DNA from: Clostridium mediterraneense
Lineage (GTDB): Bacteria > Bacillota > Clostridia > Clostridiales > Clostridiaceae
Direction of reading: 5' to 3'
DNA: 44,861 nt
NCBI RefSeq assembly: GCF_900091705.1
Contig: NZ_LT594785.1
Span: forward strand, 751,257 to 796,117
In this document: positions 15,632 through 24,280 of the stretch, one piece after another
Layout of the letters: every line of letters starts with the position of its first letter
Position numbering within the stretch: the stretch's first letter is position 1
Notes under the pieces: model-generated
Databases searched by the model: none
What the model was told of the DNA's origin: nothing
Seen by the model: only the letters and a program-made list of their open reading frames with translations
Program-made: the position numbers and the translations under genes

Positions 15632-16255
15632 ATGAAAAAAATAATTTTAGGAATAATAGGTTTAGGATTAATAATAGGAGCTTTTAGTTTTACAAATAAT
15701 AAAGGTGTACAAGCAGATCAGATGATAAATGATATAAGTAATAAGATAATAAGATTTCATGTTTTGGCAAATAGTGATTCAGATGAAGATCAAGAGCTTA
15801 AATTCAAGGTAAGAGATGAAGTTATAAAATATATGTCACCAATTTTAGATAAATCAAAATCACTTGATGAATCAAGAGAAATTTTAAAGAATAATCAAGA
15901 TAAGGTTATAGAAATTGCAGAAAAAGTTATAAAAGAAGAGGGATATAATTATAGTGTTAGAACAGAGTTAAAAAGAGAGAACTTTCCAGTAAAGACATAT
16001 GGTAATATAACTTTACCAGAAGGTGAATATGAAGCGTTTAGAATCCTTATAGGAGAAGCTAAGGGACAAAATTGGTGGTGTGTTATGTTTCCTCCATTAT
16101 GTTTTGTTGATATGACTAAAGGACAAATAAGCTATGATGAGAGTAAAGAAAAATTAGAAGGTGTTCTTACAGATGAAGAATATGATTTGATAACAGATAA
16201 GGAAAATAGTAAAATAAAATTTAGATTTAAGCTAGGAGAAGTTTTCTCAAAATAA
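15632..16255 (+). CDS. spoIIR: Stage II sporulation protein R
   Basis: 207 residues. An N-terminal hydrophobic segment (about 4-22) serves as signal or anchor. The SpoIIR core follows: NKIIRFHVLANSDSDEDQELKFKVRD near residue 35, the middle ENFPVKTYGNITLPEGEYEAF, and WWCVMFPPLCFVD near residue 148. SpoIIR is made in the forespore and exported to the intermembrane space, where it triggers SpoIIGA to process pro-sigma-E in the mother cell. A GGGGGTG ribosome binding site precedes the ATG. Length is normal. Confidence 0.95.
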   Translation: MKKIILGIIGLGLIIGAFSFTNNKGVQADQMINDISNKIIRFHVLANSDSDEDQELKFKVRDEVIKYMSPILDKSKSLDESREILKNNQDKVIEIAEKVIKEEGYNYSVRTELKRENFPVKTYGNITLPEGEYEAFRILIGEAKGQNWWCVMFPPLCFVDMTKGQISYDESKEKLEGVLTDEEYDLITDKENSKIKFRFKLGEVFSK

Positions 16256-16314
16256 TAGTGTTTATTTTGAATATAGTCTATGCTTAATAAATTATTATAC
16301 TTAGAGGTGAATTT

Positions 16315-16737
16315 ATGAAAAAAAAGGCAGTTGTATCTATATCAAGTGTACAAATAAATAATGATGATCAGACAGTAGAAGTAGTAACTCCAGGTGAGTT
16401 TCATATATTAGAAAATGGTTTTAAAGTTATTTATGAAGAAAGTGAAATTTCAGGAATGGAAGGAACAACAACTTCTATAATCATTGAAGATGGTAAGTTA
16501 ACTTTAGAAAGAAAGGGAAGTACTGAAACTGTAATGGTGTTTGAAAAGGAAGGGAATAATATTTGTCTTTATAATACACCATATGGTATGTTAGAGTTAA
16601 GAGTAAAGACCAAATCACTTGATATGTTTGTGAATGAAAAGGGTGGAAAAGCTGTTATAGACTATGAATTAAGTGTAGCAACAGAAAAACCAATTAAGAC
16701 AAACTTAAAACTTGGAATAAAAGTTTTAGAGGACTAA
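16315..16737 (+). CDS. DUF1934 (YwiB-like) beta-barrel protein
   Basis: 140 residues of DUF1934, the YwiB family with a lipocalin-like beta-barrel. The layout is alternating beta strands with no signal peptide or membrane segment. The visible family pattern is the N-terminal KKAVVSISSVQ, the central YEESEISGMEGTTTSI and the C-terminal DYELSVATEKPIKTNLKLGIK. Biochemical function is not known to me. A GAGGTGA ribosome binding site precedes the ATG. It lies 59 bases after spoIIR and before the rho leader, and may be read from upstream since no terminator separates it from spoIIR. Confidence 0.8.
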   Translation: MKKKAVVSISSVQINNDDQTVEVVTPGEFHILENGFKVIYEESEISGMEGTTTSIIIEDGKLTLERKGSTETVMVFEKEGNNICLYNTPYGMLELRVKTKSLDMFVNEKGGKAVIDYELSVATEKPIKTNLKLGIKVLED

Positions 16738-16778
16738 TTTAAACTTTGTTATTTATTAGGAGAAATATAATAAAGTTC

Positions 16779-16808
16779 TTGTAAGCTAGGTAGAATAAGT
16801 ATTATAAT
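16779..16808 (+). promoter_or_regulatory. Candidate sigma-A promoter of rho
   Basis: TTGTAA (16779-16784; 4 of 6), an 18-bp spacer and a perfect TATAAT (16803-16808). The start near 16815 would give a leader of about 115 nt before the GTG of rho. Confidence 0.5.
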
Positions 16809-16815
16809 TAGTTTA

Positions 16816-16850
16816 TATTTTAAATTAGTATATTCAGTATATTTAAAATA
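16816..16850 (+). promoter_or_regulatory. Inverted repeat in the rho leader
   Basis: A 10-bp perfect inverted repeat TATTTTAAAT/ATTTAAAATA (16816-16825 with 16841-16850), with a 15-base loop, lies right after the predicted transcription start. rho genes are commonly autoregulated in their leaders, but the AT-only composition makes this weak evidence. Confidence 0.3.
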
Positions 16851-16929
16851 CATAAAATCTTTTAATAAACATTTCTTTAAATTATCCCCAGATTTTTTAC
16901 ACACAATTATATTAGGAGGTGGCTTCTCG

Positions 16930-18447
16930 GTGCAAGCTTACGATAAGATGACATTAGTCGAGTTAAAAGACATAGCAAAAGAACTCGGTATTAAAAATAT
17001 ATCTAAAAAGAAAAAAAGTGAATTAATAGAAGCTATATTAGAAGTAAAGGAAGTAGAGGATTCTAGTAATTCAACAGATTTAAGCAAAGAAATAGAAAAG
17101 GATGGAGTTATCTTAAGAGAAAAAATTTCTCCTAAGAGAAATGAAAATACTTCTGATAATACAGAGGTAAATTATCAAAATAGAAGTAATAATTATAATA
17201 GATATAACAACAATGCTAGTTATAACAATAATTATAATAACACTGTGAATTCAACTTCTAATGAACCTGAAGATGTTGAAAAAAAAGAAAAATTTAGAAC
17301 AATGGTTAGTACATCTAATAGTTCAAAAGGTGTTCTTGAAATTTTAGAACAAAATAATTTTGGTTTCTTAAGATGTCAAAACTATTTAACAGGAGAAGGA
17401 GACATATATGTTTCTCCATCACAAATAAGAAGATTTAATCTTAAAACTGGAGATGAAGTTGAAGGTAAGGTTAGAGAAGCTAAAGAAGGAGAAAAGTTTA
17501 AAGCTCTTTTATATGTTGAAAAAATAAATGGAGATAGACCAGAAATGGCTATTAGAAGAAAGCATTTTGAACATTTAACTCCTATTTATCCAAATCAAAG
17601 ATTAAGATTAGAAACAGGTGAAAGCTCAGATCTTAGTTCAAGACTTATGGATATAATTTGTCCTATAGGTAAAGGTCAAAGAGGTATTATTGTAGCACCA
17701 CCAAAGGCTGGTAAAACTACTTTATTAAAAAAGATAGCTCAAAATATTATAAAGAATCATCCAGATGTAGTTCTTATAGTTCTTTTAATAGATGAAAGAC
17801 CAGAAGAAGTTACAGATATGAAGAGAAGTATTGATGGAGAAGTTATTTATTCAACATTTGATGAAGAACCACAAAATCATGCTAAAGTATCAAGAATGGT
17901 GTTAGAAAGAGCGAAGAGAATGGTAGAGCAAGGAAAAGATGTTGTTATTCTTATGGATTCTCTTACTAGACTTTCAAGAGCATATAATTTAACTATTACA
18001 CCAACAGGTAGAACTTTATCAGGAGGACTTGACCCTGGAGCTTTAGTAATGCCTAAAAAATTCTTTGGAGCAGCTAGAAATGTAGAAGAGGGTGGAAGTC
18101 TTACAATACTTGCGACAGCTTTAGTTGAAACAGGTAGTAGAATGGATGATATGATTTTTGAAGAATTTAAAGGTACTGGTAATATGGAAGTGCATTTAGA
18201 TAGAAAACTTCAAGAAAGAAGAATATTCCCAGCTATTGATATATATAAATCAGGTACTAGAAAAGAAAATCTTCTTCTAACAAAGGATGAGAGAGAAATT
18301 GCTTATTCTATTAGGAGAAATATGTATAAAGAAGAAAATTCAGATAAGATAACTGAAAAGTTAATAAATATATTATCTAAGACTAAGAATAATGAAAAGT
18401 TTATAGAAATGTATAAAGAATTATCTAATCAAAAGGATAATAAATAA
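16930..18447 (+). CDS. rho: Transcription termination factor Rho with Asn-rich insert
   Basis: 505 residues, longer than E. coli Rho (419). The order is a Rho_N helical domain (about 5-43), an Asn/Tyr/Ser-rich low-complexity insert (71-112, 18 Asn in 42 residues), a cold-shock-like RNA-binding domain (about 130-200, with NFGFLR) and the RecA-type hexameric helicase domain. The latter has Walker [10 protein letters not shown] at 256-264, a Walker B-type ILMDSLTRL and the R/Q-loop region. It moves 5'-3' along nascent RNA and releases RNA polymerase. The start is GTG, with AGGAGG at 16914-16919. The insert resembles the prion-forming domain described in Clostridium botulinum Rho. A bidirectional terminator follows. 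Confidence 0.96.
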   Translation: MQAYDKMTLVELKDIAKELGIKNISKKKKSELIEAILEVKEVEDSSNSTDLSKEIEKDGVILREKISPKRNENTSDNTEVNYQNRSNNYNRYNNNASYNNNYNNTVNSTSNEPEDVEKKEKFRTMVSTSNSSKGVLEILEQNNFGFLRCQNYLTGEGDIYVSPSQIRRFNLKTGDEVEGKVREAKEGEKFKALLYVEKINGDRPEMAIRRKHFEHLTPIYPNQRLRLETGESSDLSSRLMDIICPIGKGQRGIIVAPPKAGKTTLLKKIAQNIIKNHPDVVLIVLLIDERPEEVTDMKRSIDGEVIYSTFDEEPQNHAKVSRMVLERAKRMVEQGKDVVILMDSLTRLSRAYNLTITPTGRTLSGGLDPGALVMPKKFFGAARNVEEGGSLTILATALVETGSRMDDMIFEEFKGTGNMEVHLDRKLQERRIFPAIDIYKSGTRKENLLLTKDEREIAYSIRRNMYKEENSDKITEKLINILSKTKNNEKFIEMYKELSNQKDNK

Positions 18448-18482
18448 TAAAAGAGCCCGTCTATTTAGAAGGGCTCTTTTTG
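18448..18482. terminator. Bidirectional terminator shared by rho and the glycolipid synthase gene
   Basis: AAAGAGCCC/GGGCTCTTT (18450-18458 with 18471-18479) with an inner TCTA/TAGA pairing. T runs are available on both sides. The last codons and the TAG (18461-18463) of the minus-strand gene lie inside this hairpin. Confidence 0.9.
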
Positions 18483-19570
18483 CATAAATCATCAAATATT
18501 CTTATTGTATCTATTATTGAATAAGGTTCTGATAATCTTTGCATATTATCTTTTAATTCCTTTAATTTAGCTGGATTATCTAAAAGATTATCTAGTGCAG
18601 CATTAATATCTTTTGTATGTTTAACTCTAATAGCTGCATTTTCATCACAAAGGAATTTTGCATTCTCTGTTTCTTGTCCGGGAATCACAAAAGGAATTAA
18701 CATAGGTAATGATTTATGTATTGATTCTGTTGTAGTTAATCCACCTGGTTTTGTAATTATAAGATCCATAGAATCCATAAGTTCTGAAATTGTATTAGTA
18801 AAGCCTAATATCTTAATATGTTTATTAGGAAATTTACTATCCTCATATTTTGTTTCTAACTTCTTTTTCAATTCTTCATTTTTACCACAAACAATGGTAA
18901 TGTTCAGTTTATGTTTATTTAGAACTATCTCTTTTAAAACAGATGAGAGACCAGAAAGGCCCATACTTCCACCCATTAATAATATATTAAAATAATCCTT
19001 TTCTTCTTTAGCAAAATCGTATCTATGATAAAATTTTTGATTTACTGGTATACCAACTGGGAAAATTTTATTTTCATTTATACCAAGTGAAATAAGTTCT
19101 TTTTTTGAAAATTTGCTACCTGTTATATAAGCACTAATTTCTTTACTAAAATAAGTATAGTGAGGTCTGAAATCAGTAATTATTGAAACAGTAGGAACAT
19201 TTATTAATCCTTTTCTTGTTAAAGCTCCTAAGATACAAACAGCTAGTGGATGAGTACAAGCTATTATATCAGGCTTATAATTATTTATATGTTCTAAAGT
19301 TTTATTTCTAGGGTTCCTCGAAAAGTTTTCTAAAAATCTATTAATAAATCTTAAATCACTCATTTTATAACAAATTCCATAAATAGCTGGGAAAACTTTA
19401 GCTGTTAATTCATATCCACCAACTATAAAATCATTAGTGGCTTTAGTTTCTTGTAAAAAATCAAAAATCTCAACATCATCATATTTATTTTTTAATATTT
19501 CTTTTAAAGATTTTGCAGCTTGATTATGCCCTTCACCTGTAGCGGTAGTTAAAATTAAAATTTTGCGCAT
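18461..19570 (-). CDS. MGDG-synthase/UgtP-type processive glycosyltransferase
   Basis: 369 residues of the MGDG_synth plus GT28 C-terminal architecture. The N-terminus ILILTTATGEGHNQAAKSL is the acceptor-side motif. The C-terminal half has ILLMGGSMGLSGL and the donor-site signature ITKPGGLTTTES. Such enzymes put one or more hexoses on diacylglycerol at the inner membrane face; UgtP of Bacillus uses UDP-glucose, and this one could use glucose or galactose. ATG 19570 is chosen because AGAGTGA lies five to six bases upstream; a GTG nine bases earlier has a poorer site. The last six sense codons overlap the shared terminator hairpin. Divergence from the better-known UgtP leaves the exact lipid uncertain. 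Confidence 0.85.
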   Translation of the reverse strand: MRKILILTTATGEGHNQAAKSLKEILKNKYDDVEIFDFLQETKATNDFIVGGYELTAKVFPAIYGICYKMSDLRFINRFLENFSRNPRNKTLEHINNYKPDIIACTHPLAVCILGALTRKGLINVPTVSIITDFRPHYTYFSKEISAYITGSKFSKKELISLGINENKIFPVGIPVNQKFYHRYDFAKEEKDYFNILLMGGSMGLSGLSSVLKEIVLNKHKLNITIVCGKNEELKKKLETKYEDSKFPNKHIKILGFTNTISELMDSMDLIITKPGGLTTTESIHKSLPMLIPFVIPGQETENAKFLCDENAAIRVKHTKDINAALDNLLDNPAKLKELKDNMQRLSEPYSIIDTIRIFDDLCKKSPSK

Positions 19571-19650
19571 AAAATTCACTCTTTCATCTAAATATAATTA
19601 ATATAATACCATATAAATATTACAGATTATATAATTATTAAAATTTTTGT

Positions 19651-19687
19651 TAAGAAAAAAATGGGAAAGATAAATCTTTCCCATTTT
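19651..19687 (-). terminator. Terminator of rpmE
   Basis: A 12-bp perfect stem (19659-19670 with 19675-19686). Read on the minus strand it is followed by TTTTTT (19655-19660 in part). Confidence 0.9.
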
Positions 19688-19706
19688 ATAATAATATTTT
19701 AAAATA

Positions 19707-19910
19707 TTACTTAAGGTTGAATCTCTTGTTGAACTTGTCAACTCTTCCCCCAACATCAACAAGCTTTTGCTTACCTGTGTAGAATGGGTGGCATTTAGCA
19801 CATATTTCAACTCTTAATTCTTCTTTAACTGAACCAGTTTCGAATGTGTTTCCACATGCACACTTAACCACTGTGTTGTTGTGGTATTCTGGATGTATGC
19901 CTTCTCTCAT
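19707..19910 (-). CDS. rpmE: 50S ribosomal protein L31 (zinc-binding type)
   Basis: 67 residues beginning [12 protein letters not shown], the canonical L31 start. Zinc ligands C17, C19, C37 and C40 (KCACG ... [10 protein letters not shown]) are all present, making this the zinc-containing RpmE form rather than the Cys-less RpmE2. The start at 19910 is chosen because AGAGGTG sits just upstream; the longer frame begins inside that site. It has its own strong promoter and terminator. L31 binds at the central protuberance and bridges the subunits. Confidence 0.97.
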   Translation of the reverse strand: MREGIHPEYHNNTVVKCACGNTFETGSVKEELRVEICAKCHPFYTGKQKLVDVGGRVDKFNKRFNLK

Positions 19911-19973
19911 TATTTTCACCTCTTTAATTATCTTTTTTAGATCTAATCTGTGAACTTGTCACAACCAAAATAA

Positions 19974-20002
19974 AGTATAGCATAGTGATTTTGAATGGTC
20001 AA
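19974..20002 (-). promoter_or_regulatory. Sigma-A promoter of rpmE
   Basis: On the minus strand, TTGACC (19997-20002), a 17-bp spacer and TATACT (19974-19979): 5 of 6 matches in each element with ideal spacing. It lies about 65 bases before the rpmE start codon. Confidence 0.75.
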
Positions 20003-20005
20003 TAG

Positions 20006-20034
20006 TTTAAAAAGAGGCACTTTTAAGTTATAAT
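20006..20034 (+). promoter_or_regulatory. Candidate promoter of the tdk operon
   Basis: A perfect TATAAT (20029-20034) with a weak -35 TTTAAA (20006-20011) at 17 bp. It lies back-to-back with the rpmE promoter. Confidence 0.45.
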
Positions 20035-20087
20035 CGTTAAGGTAAAGAATTTTTGAAGTTAGTTTAATGTGGAGAGGGAGAGCTAAT

Positions 20088-20666
20088 ATGAGTAAATTAT
20101 ATTTTAGATATGGTGCTATGAATTCAGGGAAATCAACTCACTTAATGCAAGTAGCACACAACTATGAAGAAAGAGGCATGAACGTTATTTTAATTAAGCC
20201 AGCTACAGATAAAAAAGGTGGTAATAAAGTAGTTTCAAGACTTGGAGTAGAAAGAACAGTAGATGTATTAATTGACAGTAATGACAATATAATTAATAAA
20301 TTAGAAGATTTTATGGGGAATAGAGAATTTCATTGTATAATAGTAGATGAAGTTCAATTTTTAAAAAAAGAACATATTGATCAATTATTTGAAATTGCAG
20401 TAAAAAAAGATATACCAGTAATTTGTTATGGACTTAGAACTGATTTCCAAATGAATGGATTTGAAGGAAGTGAAAGACTTCTTTTATTAGCACACAGTAT
20501 AGAAGAGATGAAAACAATTTGTACTTGTGGAAGAAAAGCTATTTTAAATGGAAGAAAAATAAATGGTCAATATATATTTGAAGGGGAACAAGTAGCTATA
20601 GATTTAGTTGATAATATTGAGTATGAATCTTTATGTGCACAATGTTATTTTAAGCATAGAGGCTAA
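20088..20666 (+). CDS. tdk: Thymidine kinase
   Basis: 192 residues, type II (TK1-like) thymidine kinase. P-loop GAMNSGKST at 9-17, VDEVQF with D87 and E88 (Mg and catalytic region), the lasso segment with thymidine contacts, and zinc-binding Cys pairs CTCGRKA and CAQCYFKH. It phosphorylates thymidine to dTMP with ATP in nucleoside salvage. ATG 20088 is preferred over the in-frame ATG at 20067 because GGAGAGGGAGAG precedes it and the protein then starts at the family position. The fusion gene for PrmC follows 21 bases later. Confidence 0.95.
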   Translation: MSKLYFRYGAMNSGKSTHLMQVAHNYEERGMNVILIKPATDKKGGNKVVSRLGVERTVDVLIDSNDNIINKLEDFMGNREFHCIIVDEVQFLKKEHIDQLFEIAVKKDIPVICYGLRTDFQMNGFEGSERLLLLAHSIEEMKTICTCGRKAILNGRKINGQYIFEGEQVAIDLVDNIEYESLCAQCYFKHRG

Positions 20667-20687
20667 ATTTTAAAAAGGGGAAATTAA

Positions 20688-22439
20688 ATGAGTAAATGCC
20701 AAGTTGGGGGACAAGCAATTTTAAATGGAGTTGCTATGAAAGGCAAAAGAGGAATTGCTACAGCTATAAGAAATAAAGATGGCAGTATAGATTTAAGGCT
20801 TAAAAGATTATTTATAAGTGATAATGAGAAAGGCTTTAGGTCTTTTCCTTTTTTTAGAGGAATTTTTGCTTTTATTAATTCTCTTAAATCAGGAGTTGAT
20901 ACTTTTAATTTATGGGATGAAATAAAAGAGGACATATCAAAGGATGGGTTTATTTCTAAGATTGCAAAATATACAAAGAAAAGCAAAAGAGAAATTGTGT
21001 TAATGATGATAGAAACTTTAGTTTTTATATTGATTAGTTTTGTATTTATTGTATTACCTAGTTTGGTTACTTATATATTAAGAGAGTATACTTATAATAG
21101 TATTTTACTTTCAGCTATAGAATCATCTCTAAGTATTAGTATCTTACTTATATATTTACTTATTATTGGTAAGAATGATGATATGGAGCAAACATTTAGG
21201 TATCATGGTGCAGAACATAAAACGATATTTTGCTATGAGAAATCTAAAAAACTTACAATAGAAAATGTTAGAAAGGAAAAAAGACTTCATCCTAGATGCG
21301 GAACAAATTTAATATTTAATATTATAGTAAATAGTAATTTAGTGTTTATATTTTTACCATACGATTCTATTTTATATAGGATTTTATTTAAAATAATCCT
21401 TATCCCATTTATGATTAGTATATCTTATGAATTAATAAATTGGCTTGATAGAACTAATAATTTTTTTGCAAGAACACTTGCATTACCAGGCTTGAAGTTA
21501 CAACTTTTAACTACAAGAGAACCTGATGATAAGGAGTTAGAGGTAGCGATATTAGCATTAAAAAAATCGGAGGGATTAAGAATAGAAAAAACAGTAAGAG
21601 AACTTTTAAATGAAGCTAATACAATTCTTAAGAATGCTAATATAGAAACATATATTTTAGATGCAAATCTTTTACTTGCACATGTGCTTAAAAAAGATAA
21701 GTTATGGCTTATGACAAATTCATTTGAAAGAATATTAGAAGAAAAAGAAAAAGAGTTTTTAGAATTAGTAAGAAAAAGAGAAAGTAAATATCCAATGGGG
21801 TACATCTTAGAGAAAACAGAGTTTATGGGAATAGATTTTACTGTAAAAGATGGTGTTTTAATACCTAGAGGTGATACAGAAGTACTTGTAGAGGAAGTAT
21901 TAAAAAATATAGATGAAGATGAAAGTCTAGAAATATGTGATCTTTGTTGTGGAAGTGGAGCTATAGGTTTATCACTTGCTATGTTTAGAAAAAATATTAA
22001 AGTAGATTTACTAGATATAGATGAAAAACCAGAGCTTGTAACAAAAATAAATATAGAAAAACTAGATTTGAGTAATAGAGCGAAGTTTATTCATAGTGAT
22101 TTATTTAAATCAGTTGAAGATAAAAAATACGATATAATTGCATCAAACCCACCTTATATAAGAGAAGAAGTAATAGATACTCTTATGGAAGATGTAAAAA
22201 ATTATGAGCCACATTTAGCACTTTCAGGTGGAGATGATGGACTTATATTTTATAGAAAAATAATAAAAGATAGTGTAAATTTACTAAAGGGAAAGAAAAT
22301 TTTAGCCTTTGAAATAGGACATGACCAAGGTGAAGATGTAAGTAATCTTATGAAGGAAAGTGGATTTGAAAATATTCATGTAATTAAAGATTTAGCAGGA
22401 CTTGACAGAGTGGTCATTGGTAAACTACCTATTGAATAA
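20688..22439 (+). CDS. prmC: DUF1385 (YqhQ-like) membrane domain fused to PrmC methyltransferase
   Basis: 583 residues in one open frame. Residues 1-290 are a DUF1385/YqhQ-type membrane protein, with VGGQAILNGVAMKG at the N-terminus, hydrophobic segments near 105-130, 139-161, 206-225 and 230-248, YHGAEHK at 172-178 and the conserved HPRCGTN at 201-207. Residues 297-583 are a full PrmC/HemK enzyme: the N-terminal helical domain, LIPRGDTEVLVEEVL, SAM-binding LCCGSGAIGL (GSG 422-424) and the catalytic NPPY at 487-490. PrmC methylates the Gln of the GGQ motif in release factors using SAM. The target gene prfA lies directly downstream. In many Firmicutes these two domains are separate proteins. 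The junction region shows no stop or in-frame start with a ribosome binding site. DUF1385 function is unknown. Confidence 0.9.
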   Translation: MSKCQVGGQAILNGVAMKGKRGIATAIRNKDGSIDLRLKRLFISDNEKGFRSFPFFRGIFAFINSLKSGVDTFNLWDEIKEDISKDGFISKIAKYTKKSKREIVLMMIETLVFILISFVFIVLPSLVTYILREYTYNSILLSAIESSLSISILLIYLLIIGKNDDMEQTFRYHGAEHKTIFCYEKSKKLTIENVRKEKRLHPRCGTNLIFNIIVNSNLVFIFLPYDSILYRILFKIILIPFMISISYELINWLDRTNNFFARTLALPGLKLQLLTTREPDDKELEVAILALKKSEGLRIEKTVRELLNEANTILKNANIETYILDANLLLAHVLKKDKLWLMTNSFERILEEKEKEFLELVRKRESKYPMGYILEKTEFMGIDFTVKDGVLIPRGDTEVLVEEVLKNIDEDESLEICDLCCGSGAIGLSLAMFRKNIKVDLLDIDEKPELVTKINIEKLDLSNRAKFIHSDLFKSVEDKKYDIIASNPPYIREEVIDTLMEDVKNYEPHLALSGGDDGLIFYRKIIKDSVNLLKGKKILAFEIGHDQGEDVSNLMKESGFENIHVIKDLAGLDRVVIGKLPIE

Positions 22440-22461
22440 CATAAGAAGACTATGTTATAAT
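22432..22461 (+). promoter_or_regulatory. Candidate promoter of prfA
   Basis: TTGAAT (22432-22437), an 18-bp spacer and a perfect extended -10 TGTTATAAT (22453-22461). The -35 lies in the last codons of the prmC fusion gene. Confidence 0.55.
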
Positions 22462-22499
22462 AAAAAAATATGAAAATCTATATTACGGAGTGATAGAAA

Positions 22500-23579
22500 A
22501 TGCTTGATAGATTAAATTTTATTGAAAATAAATATGATGAGCTGTCAGTTAAAATAAGTGACCCATCAATTATGGCAAATCAAAATGAGTGGAGAAAACT
22601 TTGTAAAGAGCATGCTGATTTAGAAGTTATAGTTAATAAATATAGAGAATATAGAAATACTTTAGAAGAATTAGAAGGAAGTAAGGAAATATTATCTGAA
22701 GAATCAGATCCAGAAATGAAGGAAATGATTCAAGCTGAAATTAAAGAATTAACAGAAAATAAGTCTAAAATAGAAGAACAAATACAAATTTTACTTCTAC
22801 CAAAGGACCCTAACGATGATAAGAACGTATTCGTAGAAATTAGAGCAGGGGCTGGTGGAGATGAAGCAGCACTATTTGCAGCTAATTTATTTAGAATGTA
22901 TACAAGATATGCAGAAACTAACAGATGGAAAATAGAGCTTATGAGTGTAAATGAAACTGATATTGGAGGTTTCAAAGAAGTTGTATTTATGATTAAAGGT
23001 GACGGAGCATATTCAAAGCTTAAGTATGAAAGTGGAGTACACAGAGTACAAAGAGTACCAGATACAGAAAGTTCAGGAAGAATTCATACATCAACTGCTA
23101 CAGTAGCTGTTTTACCAGAAGTTGATGATGTTGAAATTGAAATCAACGATAAAGATATTAAGATAGATGTATTTAGAGCTTCAGGTAACGGTGGACAATG
23201 TGTTAATACAACTGACTCAGCTGTTAGAATTACTCACTTACCAAGTGGACTTGTAGTATCATGTCAAGACGAAAAATCACAGCTTAAGAACAAAGAAAAA
23301 GCTATGAAGGTTTTAAGAGCTAGATTATATGATATTGCTGAAAGAGAAAGAAATGAAGAAATAGCTGAGGACAGAAGAAGCCAAGTTGGATCAGGAGACA
23401 GAAGTGAGAAGATAAGAACATATAATTATCCTCAAGGAAGAATAACTGACCACAGAATAAAGTTAACTCTTTATAAATTAGATTCATTCTTAAATGGAGA
23501 TATTGATGAAGTTATTAATGCTCTTATAACTGAAGATCAAGCTCAAAGAATGAAAAAAATGGGTAATACAGAGTTTTAA
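22500..23579 (+). CDS. prfA: Peptide chain release factor 1
   Basis: 359 residues, standard RF1 length. Domain 1 is helical. [13 protein letters not shown] lies near 115-127. The codon-recognition tripeptide in [14 protein letters not shown] is P187-D-T189, which has the RF1 PxT form (RF2 has SPF), so it should read UAA and UAG. The catalytic motif is [16 protein letters not shown], with GGQ at 231-233; E. coli-type RF1 has GAGGQHVN here, so N230 and C234 are substitutions next to the methylated Gln. GGAGTGA precedes the ATG. The PrmC domain that would methylate it is encoded immediately upstream. Confidence 0.97.
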   Translation: MLDRLNFIENKYDELSVKISDPSIMANQNEWRKLCKEHADLEVIVNKYREYRNTLEELEGSKEILSEESDPEMKEMIQAEIKELTENKSKIEEQIQILLLPKDPNDDKNVFVEIRAGAGGDEAALFAANLFRMYTRYAETNRWKIELMSVNETDIGGFKEVVFMIKGDGAYSKLKYESGVHRVQRVPDTESSGRIHTSTATVAVLPEVDDVEIEINDKDIKIDVFRASGNGGQCVNTTDSAVRITHLPSGLVVSCQDEKSQLKNKEKAMKVLRARLYDIAERERNEEIAEDRRSQVGSGDRSEKIRTYNYPQGRITDHRIKLTLYKLDSFLNGDIDEVINALITEDQAQRMKKMGNTEF

Positions 23580-23587
23580 TCCTTTTG

Positions 23588-23616
23588 AAGCCTTACATGA
23601 AAATGTAGGGCTTTAA
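23588..23616 (+). terminator. Terminator after prfA
   Basis: An 11-bp stem with one G-U pair (23588-23598 with 23603-23613) closed by a GAAA tetraloop. The T tract is short, so it may be leaky. Confidence 0.6.
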
Positions 23617-23637
23617 TCATATTATAAATTGGTGTTT

Positions 23638-23646
23638 TGGTATAAT
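23638..23646 (+). promoter_or_regulatory. Extended -10 promoter candidate
   Basis: TGGTATAAT is a perfect extended -10 (TGN-TATAAT) with no convincing -35. It is placed 27 bases before the start codon of the membrane-protein gene at 23673. Confidence 0.5.
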
Positions 23647-23672
23647 GAATATAAGATGAAGGAGAACTTAAA

Positions 23673-24275
23673 ATGTTTATAGACAAAGCTGTTAAGAAGC
23701 AAAATGCATCCTATAGCAGATTTAATGTAGTTATGATTTTTATTTTTATACTATTACCTATAGCTGTTTTTGGTTTTGCTATTAATAAATTGTTTATTCT
23801 AATTCTTATCCTGCTTGAAGTAGCAATAGTAGCTTGTATGGTTATTATGAAGGAAAGAATGACTCTTAAATATACTTGTGAAGGAAATATTTTAAATGTA
23901 AAACAAAGTTTATTTAAGCCATTTAGAAAAACAATGTGTGATAAAATTAAATTAGTACATACAGAAAATAAATTAGATGATATAGAAATTGTTTTAGTGA
24001 CTAATACTAGAATAGGGAATAGAAACTTTAGATTAATAGGAAAAAGCTTTGTAAGTAAATATCCTATGGCAGCTAAAGAGTATAAAAGACTTAAAACAAT
24101 GTATCCTGATACAAATTATTTTTACACAGTGATAAAAAATGGAGGGTTAAGTAAATTCTATTTATTAGATGATCTTTACAGAAGTTGTGTTACTGCTGTA
24201 TTCACAGAAGATGCAATAGAAAATATAAAAATTGCAAGATCACAAAAAGAATTTAAAGACTCTAAAAAGAGGTGA
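23673..24275 (+). CDS. Small membrane protein of unknown function
   Basis: 200 residues that I do not recognise. Two adjacent hydrophobic segments (about 19-38 and 42-60) form a probable membrane hairpin. A soluble C-terminal part of about 140 residues begins MKERMTLKYTCEGNILNVKQ and contains short beta-like stretches (DIEIVLVTNTRIGNRNFRLIGKSF), somewhat like PH-domain-type (bPH) membrane proteins, but too weak to name. GAAGGAG precedes the ATG. Its stop overlaps the ribosome binding site of the Sua5-type gene, so the two are translationally coupled. Function cannot be inferred beyond that. Confidence 0.7.
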   Translation: MFIDKAVKKQNASYSRFNVVMIFIFILLPIAVFGFAINKLFILILILLEVAIVACMVIMKERMTLKYTCEGNILNVKQSLFKPFRKTMCDKIKLVHTENKLDDIEIVLVTNTRIGNRNFRLIGKSFVSKYPMAAKEYKRLKTMYPDTNYFYTVIKNGGLSKFYLLDDLYRSCVTAVFTEDAIENIKIARSQKEFKDSKKR

Positions 24276-24280
24276 TAAAT

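Noticed and set aside
20688-22439. DUF1385-PrmC fusion as two overlapping genes
   Set aside because: Between residues 280 and 310 there is no stop, no ATG and no ribosome binding site in the frame; the PrmC part starts with LRIEKTV. A TTG internal start cannot be fully excluded but has no support.
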